Below, piece after piece: positions 1 to 9,490 of a stretch of 12,149 nt of DNA (position 1 is the stretch's first letter; every line of letters begins with the position of its first letter). The notes under the pieces are model-generated. The model was given only the letters and a program-made list of their open reading frames with translations, was not told where the DNA came from and made no database searches. Made by a program: the position numbers and the translations under genes. This DNA comes from Anaerolineales bacterium UBA6668 (GTDB lineage: Bacteria; Chloroflexota; Anaerolineae; Anaerolineales; UBA6668): the NCBI GenBank assembly GCA_002455215.1, contig DKKK01000039.1, forward strand, positions 23,415-35,563. Reading direction: 5' to 3'.

Positions 1-1
1 G

Positions 2-190
2 GCAGGCGTACGGCGAGCGGCGGGCGAACAAGCGCAAATTCTCAACCACATTATTGACGAACTTGCACAAGGACACCCACTCAAAGAAAAAGAGTTGAAG
101 GAGCTACTCGGTCACACGCCTAGCCAAGTATTGGGCGGGCTGATTTGTGGCATTGTAGTGGCACAGTGTTGGTATTGGTTTATCACGTAG
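2..190 (+). CDS. Divergent PAP2 family (DUF212, YuiD-like) membrane protein, C-terminal part
   Basis: The reading frame is open from the window edge to a TAG at 188-190, leaving 62 residues of a gene that begins outside the window. The visible part starts with AGVRRAAGEQAQILN, continues through LKELLGHTPSQVLGG, and ends in a hydrophobic segment (LICGIVVAQCWYWF). The 'AGVRRAAG..A..LN' block and the 'LKE.LGHTP..V..G' block are characteristic of the divergent PAP2 / DUF212 family. These are small integral membrane proteins related to acid phosphatase/vanadium haloperoxidases whose substrate is not established. The last helix would lie in the membrane. The gene is 24 nt upstream of hisF on the same strand, so co-transcription is likely, although no functional link to histidine synthesis is evident. 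The family call is from recognised motifs only. Confidence 0.85.
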   Translation, partial: AGVRRAAGEQAQILNHIIDELAQGHPLKEKELKELLGHTPSQVLGGLICGIVVAQCWYWFIT

Positions 191-214
191 TCCGCTGTTT
201 TCCTTATATTACTT

Positions 215-988
215 ATGTTAGCCAAAAGAATTATTCCCTGCTTAGACGTAAAAAATGGACGCGTGGTTAAAGGCGTCAACTTTGTCAATTTGCGCGATGC
301 TGGCGATCCAGTAGAACAAGCCCGCCTGTATGACGCGATGGGGGCAGATGAACTAACCTTTTTAGATATCTCTGCCACCCCGGAAGGACATGCCACTACC
401 GCCGAAATGGTACGCCAAGTCGCCGACCAAGTGTTTATGCCACTGGCAGTAGGAGGTGGTATTCGCAAGGTGGATGATATGGTGGATATTTTACGAGCTG
501 GGGCAGACAAGGTCGGGGTAAACTCAGCCGCTGTGCATGATCCTTACCTGCTGTCTCGTGGCGCAGAACGATTTGGCAGTCAGTGCATTGTGTTGGCAAT
601 TGATGCCCGCCGCATACCCAATACACAGCGTTGGGAAGTGTACGTGAGTGGTGGGCGTACACCAACCGGTTTGGATGCGCTGGAGTGGGCAGTGCGTGGG
701 GTAGAATTGGGCGCAGGCGAGATTTTGCTGACCAGTATGGATGCCGATGGTACAACGGCGGGCTATGACCTACCACTGACCCGCCAAATTGCCGAAGCCG
801 TCAATGTGCCGGTAATTGCCAGTGGTGGCGCCGGTAAACCGGAAGACTTTTATCATGTGTTGACAAGTGGCAAAGCCGCCGCCGCACTTGCCGCATCGGT
901 TTTTCATGACAAGGTGTTGACCGTGAGCGAAATTAAACACTACCTAGCCGAGCGTGGGGTGGCTGTGCGTACCCCTACTCCCCACTAG
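215..988 (+). CDS. hisF: Imidazole glycerol phosphate synthase, cyclase subunit HisF
   Basis: The 257-residue product has the length and the (beta/alpha)8-barrel sequence of HisF. With HisH (the glutaminase, not in this window), it converts PRFAR and ammonia to imidazole glycerol phosphate and AICAR in cytoplasmic histidine biosynthesis. The N terminus [20 protein letters not shown] places the catalytic Asp at residue 11. The second catalytic Asp is D130 in VLAIDARR. Phosphate-binding loops are visible at LAVGGGIR (78-84) and [13 protein letters not shown]. The ATG at 215 begins directly with the conserved [11 protein letters not shown], so the start is secure, although no clear Shine-Dalgarno precedes it. 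It lies 24 nt after the PAP2-like gene and 11 nt before hisI, which supports one operon. Confidence 0.97.
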   Translation: MLAKRIIPCLDVKNGRVVKGVNFVNLRDAGDPVEQARLYDAMGADELTFLDISATPEGHATTAEMVRQVADQVFMPLAVGGGIRKVDDMVDILRAGADKVGVNSAAVHDPYLLSRGAERFGSQCIVLAIDARRIPNTQRWEVYVSGGRTPTGLDALEWAVRGVELGAGEILLTSMDADGTTAGYDLPLTRQIAEAVNVPVIASGGAGKPEDFYHVLTSGKAAAALAASVFHDKVLTVSEIKHYLAERGVAVRTPTPH

Positions 989-999
989 AGAAACCCAGC

Positions 1000-1329
1000 A
1001 TGTTAAAGTTTGACTCTCATGGATTGATCCCTGCCATTGTGCAATCCGCCACCAGCCGCGAAGTGCTAATGGTGGCGTGGATGAACGAGACGGCGCTACA
1101 ATTGACCCAAACCACAGGCGAAGCGCATTTCTACAGCCGAAGCCGCCAAGCGTTATGGCACAAAGGTGCAACCAGTGGCAATGTGATGCGCGTGCAAGAA
1201 ATTCGCGTAGATTGCGATGAAGATGTTTTGCTATTGTTGGTAGAGCCTGCTGGTCCCGCCTGTCATACAGGGGCAAACTCTTGCTTTTACCGCACTTACC
1301 CCCTTAGCCCCGATGACTCTACTCGCTGA
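1000..1329 (+). CDS. hisI: Phosphoribosyl-AMP cyclohydrolase HisI
   Basis: This 109-residue protein opens the purine ring of PR-AMP to give ProFAR, the third step of histidine biosynthesis, in the cytoplasm. It carries the family signature in order: VLMVAWMN (22-29), [20 protein letters not shown] (42-61), the metal-binding DCDED (71-75), and [14 protein letters not shown] with C88 and C95. C72, C88 and C95 are the expected zinc ligands, and the DxDxD-type acidic residues bind Mg. It is the stand-alone form, since no fused HisE (PR-ATP pyrophosphatase) domain follows. It starts 11 nt after hisF, with only a weak AGAG upstream of the ATG. Its last 17 nt overlap the start of the downstream membrane glycosyltransferase, which suggests translational coupling. 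Confidence 0.96.
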   Translation: MLKFDSHGLIPAIVQSATSREVLMVAWMNETALQLTQTTGEAHFYSRSRQALWHKGATSGNVMRVQEIRVDCDEDVLLLLVEPAGPACHTGANSCFYRTYPLSPDDSTR

Positions 1330-3058
1330 CAGTTTGCGCGGACTACTTGCGCTGTGCGTTTTAGGAGCGGCGAGTAGCTTTTGCTGGCAAGCGGTACGCC
1401 GTACACTGGTTGGGCATAGCCTACCCCTGCAGATCGGCTTAACTTACGCGCTTAGTCTCGGCATCTTCACCAATTTACTGGCATGGGTCGGGTTTTGGCG
1501 TATTCACCCCAGCCTGACCGTGCTCTTGCTTGGGCTCGGCTGGATAATCAGCCGCAGGCTTACCGCCCATTTGCCACCCGCCCCTGCCATTGCGTGGCGT
1601 GCTCAAATTGCCTCGCATAGCTGGTTCTGGCTGGCATTGGGTGCAGTTTTGTTCTTTCCTTTTGCCCACAGTACCTACTTCCCCTTCATTGGAGACGATA
1701 CACTCAGCCGTTATGCGTTGGCATCGCGGCAACTCATCCAAGCAGGCAGTTTGTACGGCTATTGGCTAGATGGCTACCCATTGCACATTTCCTTTGCCTA
1801 CCTGATTCCCCTACAATTTGCACCCAATGTGGAACAAATCGCCAAACTGGTGGCATTTGGCTATGCGCTCGCCATGCTGGCTTGCACCTATGGGCTTGCT
1901 GTGCGCTGGATGCGCCCACAGGCAGGTGCGTGGGCAGTTTTGGCATTGGTCATTAGCCCACTTTTTTTGTATTGGGCGGCGTTTGAGTATGTGGATATTC
2001 CGACTGGCGTGTATTTTGTACTGTCGGCGTATTTTCTGCATGAATGGCGCACCCAACCTAGCCCCCAAAACGCGCTTTGGGTTGGTATTTTGCTCGGCTT
2101 AGGTATTTGGAGTAAACAAGCTGGTTTTGCCGCATTGATTAGCGCCGGACTGGTTGGGCTGGGCTGGCTAATCAGTGAGAAACTCACGCTGGCTCGCTGG
2201 AAAATGGCGCTTTGGAGTGGTGGGTGGATACTAGTGGGGGCTTTGTTATTTGGCGGATGGTGGTATGTGCGCAATGCCGTGTGGCTGGGCTGGCAGGGGG
2301 CAATCCCTAGCCCAGGTAGCTACTACGCCAGTTTAGCACAACCTACCCTAGCGCAGGTTTACCCTTTTCTTAAAAATTTCAACCCCTTTGGCATTCCGAC
2401 TTCCATTTTTGTCAGTTTAGGCGGGTTGGTTTTGCTCCGCCAAAACTGGCGGAAGACACACTGGCAAAATTGGCTCGAACTGCTGGCTTGGATTGCCCCA
2501 TATCAATACTTGTGGTGGACGGGATTTTCCTATGATGTGCGCTTTTTGTTGACTATCCTGCCTTTTTGGCTGGTGTTTGCTAGTGATTTTTGGAGCAGGC
2601 TGGGAGAGCAGTTTTTTACCAAAATGTCGGTGCGTTGGCTACTGGCAGGGTTGACGCTGGCGCTTGGGGCGTGGGGCGTGTGGGAATCTAGGCTGGGAGG
2701 AATTTTGCGCTGGTGGCGTGACCCGCTGGCAAGCTATGCTACGCGCATTACCATTGCCAAAGGTCCACTTTACCCAACCGCTCAATATATCCTAGAGAAT
2801 ATTCCCACCCGTGCGCGTTTGTATGCTATGGATGGACGGCTGGCATATTTCCTGGCTGACTATTCAGTGGCGTATGGCTATCCCCGTTACGAACAACTGC
2901 AAGGACAGTACGACTATTTTGTGGTGGGTTCATGGGCAGAAAGTGTGTATCCCGCCCTACAATACCCAGAGATGCTCACTTACCTAGCAGACCCAACCCG
3001 CTTGCCGGTGGTGTTTGCCAGTGATGGGAACGGGTTGAGCGTGCGACAAGTTCGATAA
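1313..3058 (+). CDS. GT-C fold (ArnT/PMT-like, family 39-type) membrane glycosyltransferase
   Basis: The 581-residue product is a polytopic membrane protein with roughly ten or more hydrophobic helices across residues 1-460 and a soluble C-terminal part of about 120 residues. Features typical of polyprenyl-phosphate-sugar-dependent GT-C enzymes are visible. These are an acidic pair after the first helices (GDD, 127-129, the expected catalytic/metal region of the first extracytoplasmic loop), EYVDIPTG (225-232), GIWSKQAGF (264-272), GGWWYVRN (314-321) and [13 protein letters not shown] (407-419). Such enzymes transfer a sugar from a lipid carrier to lipid, glycan or protein on the outer face of the membrane, and the acceptor here cannot be told. 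The ATG at 1313 lies within hisI (17-nt overlap) with no Shine-Dalgarno, so translation may depend on hisI. Later in-frame starts are possible but would delete the first helix. The exact family within the clan is uncertain. Confidence 0.82.
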   Translation: MTLLADSLRGLLALCVLGAASSFCWQAVRRTLVGHSLPLQIGLTYALSLGIFTNLLAWVGFWRIHPSLTVLLLGLGWIISRRLTAHLPPAPAIAWRAQIASHSWFWLALGAVLFFPFAHSTYFPFIGDDTLSRYALASRQLIQAGSLYGYWLDGYPLHISFAYLIPLQFAPNVEQIAKLVAFGYALAMLACTYGLAVRWMRPQAGAWAVLALVISPLFLYWAAFEYVDIPTGVYFVLSAYFLHEWRTQPSPQNALWVGILLGLGIWSKQAGFAALISAGLVGLGWLISEKLTLARWKMALWSGGWILVGALLFGGWWYVRNAVWLGWQGAIPSPGSYYASLAQPTLAQVYPFLKNFNPFGIPTSIFVSLGGLVLLRQNWRKTHWQNWLELLAWIAPYQYLWWTGFSYDVRFLLTILPFWLVFASDFWSRLGEQFFTKMSVRWLLAGLTLALGAWGVWESRLGGILRWWRDPLASYATRITIAKGPLYPTAQYILENIPTRARLYAMDGRLAYFLADYSVAYGYPRYEQLQGQYDYFVVGSWAESVYPALQYPEMLTYLADPTRLPVVFASDGNGLSVRQVR

Positions 3059-3111
3059 GTTGTGCAGATGCGTTTCTAGCGCAAAACCATTGACAACAAA
3101 CGCCGGGCAAC

Positions 3112-3145
3112 AAAAAGCGCAAGCTGACACGCCTGCGCTTTTTTT
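3112..3145. terminator. Bidirectional intrinsic terminator between convergent operons
   Basis: A perfect 10-bp stem pairs AAAAAGCGCA (3112-3121) with TGCGCTTTTT (3134-3143), with a 12-nt loop and T residues continuing to 3145. Because the stem is flanked by an A run on the left and a T run on the right, it reads as hairpin plus U tract on both strands. It sits in the 109-nt gap between the glycosyltransferase stop (3058, +) and the gltD stop (3168, -), where it can end both transcripts. Confidence 0.85.
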
Positions 3146-3167
3146 ACAAAGGTTCTTTTTGCACTGA

Positions 3168-4670
3168 TTATGGCAAAACTGTTTCGCCCATTAGGTAGCG
3201 GTCAATCTCGCGGGCGGCAGAACGCCCTTCATGGATTGCCCACACCACCAAGCTTTGCCCGCGGCGGCAATCACCTGCGGCAAACACGCCATGCACATCG
3301 GTTGCAAATTTCCCATAGCTGGCTTGGAAGTTGGTGCGAGAATCGGTCTGAATTTCCAATTGTTTGGCAAGCGTCCCTTCAGGACCCAAAAAGCCCATCG
3401 CCAGCAAGATTAAATCTGCTTGCCACACCCGCTCACTGCCGGGCACTTCTTCAAAGGTCATTCGTCCGTTTTCATTTTTCCAGCGCAAATCTACCGTGCG
3501 CACACCACTGACATTGCCCTTGCCATCCGACAAAAATTCCTTGCTCAACACAGCGTAAGTGCGTGGGTCAGAACCTTGCACCGTGACGGCTTCTTCGTGC
3601 CCATAGTCACTGCGCAAAATGCGCGGCCACTGCGGCCACGGGTTATCGGCGGCGCGGGTGACGGGGGGCTGTTCCAAAAGTTCAAAATTGACCAAACGAG
3701 TGCAACCATGCCGCAAGGATGTGGCAATGCAATCTGTACCCGTGTCACCGCCACCAATCACAATCACGCGCTTGCCGTGAGCATTGATGAAGAAATCACC
3801 AACGGCAGATTGTGCTGTGGCTGGAAAATCGTTGGCAGTGCCGGTATAGTGCAAATCGAGTGCAGTTTTGGTTTGGCTAGTGAGAAACTCCATTGCAAAA
3901 TGCACGCCGTTTAGTTCACGCCCCGGAATTTGCAAGTCACGCGGGCGCGTTGATCCAACTGCCAACAGCAAAGCGTCATGTTCGTGCTGAAGTTGGACAA
4001 TGTCCACATTTACACCGACATGGGCATTGGTGACAAATTGCACACCCTCCGCCCGCAAAAGTTCGACCCGGCGTTCTACCACGCCCTTATCGAGCTTCAT
4101 GTTGGGGATGCCATACATCAGCAAGCCGCCCACGCGGTCTGCCCGTTCAAACACGGTGACGGTGTGCCCGGCACTGTTGAGCTGAGCGGCGGCGGCAAGC
4201 CCGGCGGGTCCACTACCAATCACAGCCACTTTTTTGCCAGTGCGAAACTTGGGCGGGTTGGGAGTCACCCAACCTTCAGCAAAGCCACGGTCAATGATGG
4301 CGTTTTCAATGTTTTTAATAGTGACCGGTGGATTGTTGATGCCCAAAACACAGGAGCCTTCGCAGGGTGCGGGGCACACTCGCCCGGTAAATTCGGGGAA
4401 ATTATTGGTCTTGTGCAAGCGATCTAGCGCATCGAACCAACGTCCTTGATAAACCAAATCGTTCCATTCGGGGATGAGATTATCCACCGGACAGCCGTTC
4501 TCGCTTTGGCAAAAGGGCACGCCGCAATCCATACAGCGTGCGCCTTGTGTGTGCAAATGCGCTTCTTCGGGGGCGGTGTAAATTTCGTTGTAGTCTAGTA
4601 AGCGCACATTGGGTGGGCGGTATGCCACTGTTTTGCGCTCAAATTCCATAAAGCCGGTTGGTTTGCCCAT
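3168..4670 (-). CDS. gltD: Glutamate synthase, small (beta) subunit GltD
   Basis: This 500-residue flavoprotein passes electrons from NAD(P)H through FAD and Fe-S clusters to GltB. There glutamine and 2-oxoglutarate become two glutamates (GOGAT half of ammonia assimilation). The N-terminal ferredoxin-like domain has Cys at 46, 49, 54 and 60 ([17 protein letters not shown]) and at 99, 103 and 107 ([11 protein letters not shown]) for two 4Fe-4S clusters. The FAD Rossmann motif VIGSGPAG is at 150-157, the NAD(P)H site [10 protein letters not shown] at 304-313, and the closing FAD motif [19 protein letters not shown] at 461-479. The length is normal for the family. The start is supported by AGGA 9 nt upstream of the ATG. 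It follows gltB by 29 nt, in the order gltB-gltD. Confidence 0.97.
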   Translation of the reverse strand: MGKPTGFMEFERKTVAYRPPNVRLLDYNEIYTAPEEAHLHTQGARCMDCGVPFCQSENGCPVDNLIPEWNDLVYQGRWFDALDRLHKTNNFPEFTGRVCPAPCEGSCVLGINNPPVTIKNIENAIIDRGFAEGWVTPNPPKFRTGKKVAVIGSGPAGLAAAAQLNSAGHTVTVFERADRVGGLLMYGIPNMKLDKGVVERRVELLRAEGVQFVTNAHVGVNVDIVQLQHEHDALLLAVGSTRPRDLQIPGRELNGVHFAMEFLTSQTKTALDLHYTGTANDFPATAQSAVGDFFINAHGKRVIVIGGGDTGTDCIATSLRHGCTRLVNFELLEQPPVTRAADNPWPQWPRILRSDYGHEEAVTVQGSDPRTYAVLSKEFLSDGKGNVSGVRTVDLRWKNENGRMTFEEVPGSERVWQADLILLAMGFLGPEGTLAKQLEIQTDSRTNFQASYGKFATDVHGVFAAGDCRRGQSLVVWAIHEGRSAAREIDRYLMGETVLP

Positions 4671-4699
4671 GAGATGTGTTCCTATGGTGGGTGAAATAA
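4671..4699 (-). promoter_or_regulatory. gltB-gltD intercistronic gap with gltD ribosome binding site
   Basis: The 29-nt gap between the gltB stop and gltD start contains AGGA 9 nt before the gltD ATG (complement of about 4680-4683). It contains no hairpin or promoter-like element, so gltD is expected to be translated from the gltB transcript. Confidence 0.6.
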
Positions 4700-7600
4700 T
4701 TAGTGAGCCAATACGAACGCTTGCGCTTGTTTGCGTTCTGCTAACACGCGCTTGTAATCGGTGGGCATTACTTTAACAAATTCGGGCAGGTGTGCTTGCC
4801 AGTGATTCAAAATGCGTTCAGCCACAGTCGAGCGGGTGTATTCAAAGTGGGCGCGAATCAAGCCTTGCAATTCGGCAATATCCACACTTTCGGTCACGCG
4901 CTCCAACTCCACCATGCCCAAATTGCACCGGCTGGCGAAGATACTGCGCGGGTCCCACACATACGCCACCCCACCCGACATGCCAGCGGCAAAATTGCGC
5001 CCAGTCGGACCCAGCACCACCACGCGCCCACCAGTCATATACTCACAGCCGTGGTCGCCCACCCCTTCAATGACTGCCTGCACGCCAGAATTGCGCACGG
5101 CGAAGCGTTCGGCGGCTTGCCCACGGAAGAAAGCACTCCCGGCAATCCCGCCATAGAGTGCCACATTGCCAATGATGATGTTGTTTTCGGGGGCAAAGGG
5201 GGCATTGGCAGGGGGATAAACCACAATGCGCCCACCGGAAAGTCCCTTGCCCACATAATCGTTGGCATCGCCTTCCAATTCCAGCATCACCCCACGCACC
5301 AGCCATGCGCCAAAGCTTTGCCCGGCTGTACCGTTAAACTTAATGTGAATGGTCTTATCGGGCAAGGCAGGTTCGCCAAAAGTGCGGCAAATTTCGTGGC
5401 TCAGCAGAGTGCCGGTGGTGCGGTCAATATTTTGAATCGGCAATTGGATCGAAACCGGCTGTCTGTGTTGGAGTGCAGGCTGGGCAAGGGCAATCAACTT
5501 TTGGTCGAGCACGGCTGTCAAGCCAAAATCTTGCGCTTGGGTGTGATAGACTTCGGTGGTGGGGTTTTTCTTCTGGGCGGGCACCAGCATCGGAGAAAGG
5601 TCTATCCCTTGGCTCTTCCAATGCTTCAGTGCTTCATCCACTTCAAGCAAATCCACCCGTCCGATCAGGTCATTAAACTTGCGAATGCCGAGTTGCGCCA
5701 TCAGTTGGCGGGCTTCTTCCGCCACCATCCATAGATAGTTAACTACATACTCAGGCTGTCCCACGAATTTTTGGCGTAGGGTTTCATCTTGAGTAGCCAC
5801 ACCTACCGGGCAGGTGTTTAGATGGCATTTGCGCATCATAATGCAACCGAGCGTGATGAGAGGGGCGGTGCTAAAGCCAAATTCTTCGGCACCCAGCAAA
5901 GCGGCGATCACCACATCGCGCCCGGTTTTTAACTGCCCATCTGTCTGCAAAACAACCCGACTGCGCAAGTCATTGAGCACCAGCGTTTGGTGCGTTTCTG
6001 CCAAGCCTAGTTCCCACGGTAAACCGGCGTGCTTCACCCCTGTCAAAGGGCTGGCTCCAGTGCCACCATCATGCCCGCTAATCAGGATATGTTCGGCTTT
6101 GGCTTTGGCAACTCCTGCGGCAATCGTGCCAACCCCAACTTTGCTCACCAGTTTTACACTGATGCGAGCAGATGGGTTGGCATTCTTTAGGTCAAAAATC
6201 AACTGTTTTAAGTCTTCGATAGAATAAATATCGTGATGCGGGGGCGGGCTAATCAAGCCAACGCCGGTGGTAGAGTGACGGGTACGCGCGATGGTTTCGC
6301 TAACCTTGTGACCGGGCAATTCGCCCCCTTCACCGGGTTTTGCGCCTTGTGCCATCTTAATTTGCAATTCATCGGCATTGGTCAGATACCAAGCTGTGAC
6401 GCCGAAGCGCCCCGAAGCCACTTGCTTAATGGCACTACGTTTGCTGTCGCCATTGGGCAGGGGCTGAAACCGTTCATAGTCTTCGCCACCTTCACCGGTG
6501 TTGCTCTTGCCGCCCAAGCGGTTCATCGCAATGGCGAGCGTTTCATGCGCTTCTTTGCTAATGCTCCCAAAGCTCATTGCACCTGTGACAAAGCGTTTGA
6601 CAATCTCGCTGGTTGGCTCCACTTCATCGAGCGGAACCGGATTGGTGCTGGGAAGAAATTTTAGCAAGCCGCGCAAACTACAACGCCCATGTTCATCTTC
6701 GTTCACAAATCGTGCAAATTCGGCATAGGCGGCGCGACTGTTGGTGCGGGCGGCTTTTTGCAGGTTGGCAATGGTGGTGGGATTCCACATGTGCTTTTCG
6801 CCTTCCGCCCGCCAATGATACTCGCCGGGGTTGGGTAGTGCGCGGTAGTAACTGCTGTTACCTTCAGGATAGCCAATGGCATGACGTTGCAAGGCTTCTT
6901 GCCCAAGCTGTGCCAGATTTACCCCACGGATGCGGCTGGCGGTGCCAACAAAACAGCGGTCAATGACATCTTCATCTAAGCCAACTGCTTCAAAAATTTG
7001 GGCGGCTTTGTAACTACTGAGCGTGCTAATGCCCATTTTGCCCATCACCTTGCGCATTCCGGCAGAAACTGCCTTGCGGTAATTTTCGTTTAGCTTGGCA
7101 GGGGTATATTTTTGGCGGTCAATCCGTCCTTCGTTATAAAGTGCTTCAACTGCTTCATACACCAGGTAGGGGTTGATAGCATCTGCACCATAGCCTACTA
7201 ACAAACAATGGTGGTGAACTTCGCGGGCATCGCCAGTTTCCACAATAATGCCAATGCGGGTGCGGGCTTGATTGCGAATCAGGTGATGATGGACTGCGCC
7301 AACTGCCAGTAACGTGCTCACCGCCACCGCATCCTGCCCCACTTTGCGGTCACTTAGAATGATAAACGCATCACCAGCATCCAGTGCGGCGGTGGCTTCA
7401 AAGCAAATTCGCTCCAATGCTCTTTCTAAGCCATCTTGCCCACGCGAGCGGCGGAATGTAATGTCAATCACTCGACTGCGCCAGCCAAATTGGTTGAGTT
7501 CTTTCAGCTTTGCCAGTTCTTCATCGGTCAGGATGGGATTGTGCAGAAGCAAGCGGTGGGCGGCACTTGGGTCGTGTGCCAACAGGTTGCCTTGTGGTCC

Positions 7601-9247
7601 AATATAGCCTTGCAAGGTCATAATCACTTCTTCGCGGATGCTATCCACCGGTGGGTTGGTGACTTGGGCAAACAACTGTTGGAAGTAGTCATAGGTTAAG
7701 CGCGGAATTTCGCTCATGGCGGCGGGCGGCGCATCGTTGCCCATACTGCCCAGCGGCTCCTTTCCATCTAAGCTCATCGGTTTGACTAAAAAATGCAGGT
7801 GTTCAATCGTCCAACCAAAGGCACGCATGCGCGCAATTAAGCTGTCACGGTCTTGTGGGGGCAGGTGTTGGGGAGCAGACAGGTCTTTTAGCTCTACTCG
7901 CCCCTTGCCAACCCACTCGGCATAGGGATAAGCGCGTGAAGCCGTGTGCTTTAGTTCTTGGTCAGGGACAATGCGTCCTTGCTCAAAATCCACCAAGAAC
8001 ATGTGTCCCGGTTGCAGGCGTCCTTTGATGATAATTTTTTCGGGGGCGATGTGGAGTACCCCCGCTTCAGAAGCCATGATGACGTGGTCATCGCTGGTGA
8101 CGTAGTAACGGCTGGGGCGTAGCCCATTGCGGTCAAGCACAGCGCCAATAAAGCGCCCATCCGTAAAGCTCACACTGGCGGGACCATCCCACGGCTCTAA
8201 CAATGTGCTGTTATATTCATAAAACGCTTTTTTATCGGCGTCCATGCTTTCATGGTTTTCCCAAGCTTCGGGCACCATCATCATCACCGCTTCCGGCAGT
8301 TTTCGCCCGCTGGTTACCAAAAGTTCCAACGCATTGTCAAATTTACCCGAGTCCGATGTATTGGGGTCAATGATGGGGTACAGCTTGAAAATTTCCTTGC
8401 CAAATGCCTCGCTGTGAAGCACCCCTTGGCGGGCATACATCCAGTTCTCGTTGCCGCGCAAGGTGTTGATTTCGCCATTGTGTGCCATGTAGCGGAAAGG
8501 CTGAGCGCGTTCCCAACTTGGGAAGGTGTTGGTGCTAAAGCGACTGTGAATCATGGCAAGGTGGCTTTCGTAATCTTCATCTTGCAAGTCGAGATAATAT
8601 GCAAACAACTGCTTGGGAGTCAATTGCCCCTTGTACACAATGACGCGGCTGGAAAGGCTACAGACATAAAAACTGCGCACTTTTCCTTGTGGCAAGCGTT
8701 CACGTGCAGTGCGAATGCCTTGCTTACGAATCAGTACCAATTGTCGTTCAAACGCGCTTTGGTCAAGCCCATCTGCCGCCCCGACAAACAACATTTCAAT
8801 GTGGGGTTCGGTTTCGCGGGCGGATGGACCCAAATCTGCAGAAATGGCATCGGTTGGGACGATGCGCCAACCGAGCAATTTTTGACCTTGACGGGCAATC
8901 ACGGCATTGAAGGCACGCCGGCACATTTCGCGGGCGGCGGCATCCTGCGGGAAGAACACCAAACCGGCGGCATACCGCCCCGCCTGTGGCAATATGCGCC
9001 CTAAATTTTCTTCTGCTTCACGCCGTAATAGCTTGTGGGGTAAAGCAGTTAAGATTCCTGCACCATCGCCCGTGTTGTGCTCGGAGCCGGTTGCGCCACG
9101 ATGGTCCATATTGCATAGCATTTGCCAAGCGTTTTGGACAATTTGGTGGCTAGCTTGCCCTTTAATATGTGCAATAAACCCGACACCGCAACTGTCTTTT
9201 TCATTTGCTGGGTCGTACAAACCAACGGCAGTTGGAAATGTGGTCAT
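4700..9247 (-). CDS. gltB: Glutamate synthase, large (alpha) subunit GltB
   Basis: This 1515-residue class II amidotransferase hydrolyses glutamine and passes the ammonia through an internal tunnel to 2-oxoglutarate at an FMN site. The Ntn nucleophile is C20 in KDSCGVGF, so residues 1-19 are a short propeptide. The glutaminase domain (about 20-430) includes [19 protein letters not shown] and [15 protein letters not shown]. The central and FMN-binding domains include [34 protein letters not shown] and [11 protein letters not shown]. The 3Fe-4S cysteines are C1135, C1141 and C1146 ([15 protein letters not shown]). The Gly-rich beta-helix domain ([34 protein letters not shown] region, [10 protein letters not shown]) ends the protein. 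The ATG at 9247 is chosen because GAGG lies 7 nt upstream and it gives a normal propeptide. The frame remains open upstream to 9367, but those 40 codons run through a terminator hairpin. Codon use matches the neighbours. Confidence 0.97.
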   Translation of the reverse strand: MTTFPTAVGLYDPANEKDSCGVGFIAHIKGQASHQIVQNAWQMLCNMDHRGATGSEHNTGDGAGILTALPHKLLRREAEENLGRILPQAGRYAAGLVFFPQDAAAREMCRRAFNAVIARQGQKLLGWRIVPTDAISADLGPSARETEPHIEMLFVGAADGLDQSAFERQLVLIRKQGIRTARERLPQGKVRSFYVCSLSSRVIVYKGQLTPKQLFAYYLDLQDEDYESHLAMIHSRFSTNTFPSWERAQPFRYMAHNGEINTLRGNENWMYARQGVLHSEAFGKEIFKLYPIIDPNTSDSGKFDNALELLVTSGRKLPEAVMMMVPEAWENHESMDADKKAFYEYNSTLLEPWDGPASVSFTDGRFIGAVLDRNGLRPSRYYVTSDDHVIMASEAGVLHIAPEKIIIKGRLQPGHMFLVDFEQGRIVPDQELKHTASRAYPYAEWVGKGRVELKDLSAPQHLPPQDRDSLIARMRAFGWTIEHLHFLVKPMSLDGKEPLGSMGNDAPPAAMSEIPRLTYDYFQQLFAQVTNPPVDSIREEVIMTLQGYIGPQGNLLAHDPSAAHRLLLHNPILTDEELAKLKELNQFGWRSRVIDITFRRSRGQDGLERALERICFEATAALDAGDAFIILSDRKVGQDAVAVSTLLAVGAVHHHLIRNQARTRIGIIVETGDAREVHHHCLLVGYGADAINPYLVYEAVEALYNEGRIDRQKYTPAKLNENYRKAVSAGMRKVMGKMGISTLSSYKAAQIFEAVGLDEDVIDRCFVGTASRIRGVNLAQLGQEALQRHAIGYPEGNSSYYRALPNPGEYHWRAEGEKHMWNPTTIANLQKAARTNSRAAYAEFARFVNEDEHGRCSLRGLLKFLPSTNPVPLDEVEPTSEIVKRFVTGAMSFGSISKEAHETLAIAMNRLGGKSNTGEGGEDYERFQPLPNGDSKRSAIKQVASGRFGVTAWYLTNADELQIKMAQGAKPGEGGELPGHKVSETIARTRHSTTGVGLISPPPHHDIYSIEDLKQLIFDLKNANPSARISVKLVSKVGVGTIAAGVAKAKAEHILISGHDGGTGASPLTGVKHAGLPWELGLAETHQTLVLNDLRSRVVLQTDGQLKTGRDVVIAALLGAEEFGFSTAPLITLGCIMMRKCHLNTCPVGVATQDETLRQKFVGQPEYVVNYLWMVAEEARQLMAQLGIRKFNDLIGRVDLLEVDEALKHWKSQGIDLSPMLVPAQKKNPTTEVYHTQAQDFGLTAVLDQKLIALAQPALQHRQPVSIQLPIQNIDRTTGTLLSHEICRTFGEPALPDKTIHIKFNGTAGQSFGAWLVRGVMLELEGDANDYVGKGLSGGRIVVYPPANAPFAPENNIIIGNVALYGGIAGSAFFRGQAAERFAVRNSGVQAVIEGVGDHGCEYMTGGRVVVLGPTGRNFAAGMSGGVAYVWDPRSIFASRCNLGMVELERVTESVDIAELQGLIRAHFEYTRSTVAERILNHWQAHLPEFVKVMPTDYKRVLAERKQAQAFVLAH

Positions 9248-9309
9248 AAGTGCCCTCGTGTAGTCATTTATATTCGGCGCAATTTTCATGCATACCCAAT
9301 ATAGAGTGT

Positions 9310-9357
9310 AAAAAAACACCCGTTTCAAAACTTGTTTAGCCACAAGTTGAACGGGTG
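9310..9357 (-). terminator. Leader terminator / candidate attenuator upstream of gltB
   Basis: Read on the minus strand, CACCCGTT (from 9357) and ACTTGT pair with ACAAGT and AACGGGTG (ending 9317). This gives an outer 8-bp and an inner 6-7-bp stem separated by small bulges around a short loop. Seven T residues (9316-9310) follow immediately. This is a textbook intrinsic terminator for minus-strand transcripts. On the plus strand the hairpin is followed by A residues, so it cannot act that way. No minus-strand gene lies immediately upstream that it would end, and gltB starts 62 nt downstream. It is therefore best read as a conditional terminator in the gltB leader, or as the 3' end of a small RNA. 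No clear antiterminator pairing was found by eye. Confidence 0.65.
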
Positions 9358-9375
9358 AAAAATGCAAAATTACAA

Positions 9376-9391
9376 TGAAAGCAAGCTTTCA
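9376..9391. promoter_or_regulatory. 16-bp palindrome in the gltB leader/promoter region
   Basis: TGAAAGC (9376-9382) and GCTTTCA (9385-9391) form a perfect 7-bp inverted repeat separated by AA. It could be a dimeric regulator's operator, or a tight hairpin in the gltB leader just upstream of the candidate attenuator. Nothing in the window identifies the protein that would bind it. Confidence 0.35.
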
Positions 9392-9423
9392 CTATTGGCA
9401 GTCAATACGGCTTGGTTAACATT

Positions 9424-9462
9424 CAGACAATTCATCAGGTTAATCTTACTTTGAGTTGTCTG
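9424..9462. promoter_or_regulatory. Inverted repeat CAGACAA...TTGTCTG in the divergent intergenic region
   Basis: CAGACAA (9424-9430) is perfectly complementary to TTGTCTG (9456-9462). Three further bases on the inside (TTC against GAG) extend the stem to 10 bp with one G-U pair on the plus-strand RNA, or one mismatch on the minus-strand RNA. The loop is 19 nt. It has no T tract and is not a terminator. It may be a structured element of the gltB leader or a spaced operator. Confidence 0.35.
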
Positions 9463-9490
9463 TTTTGCGTACAATCAATATTAGAGGAAA

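Noticed and set aside
4790..5734. 314-codon plus-strand frame antisense to gltB
   Set aside because: It is a shadow of gltB. It has no protein-like motifs or ribosome site, and all conserved residues are on the other strand. The same holds for the 250-codon plus frame at 8252-9004.
9248..9367. 40-codon N-terminal extension of gltB to the ATG at 9367
   Set aside because: It would translate through the leader terminator hairpin and gives a propeptide of about 59 residues, whereas the ATG at 9247 has GAGG at ideal spacing and places the Ntn cysteine at residue 20.
9395..9450. Hammerhead-like core (CTGATGA followed later by GAAA on the minus strand)
   Set aside because: The stem II pairing between the two blocks does not close correctly (AGU precedes GAAA) and no stem III with a cleavage site could be drawn.
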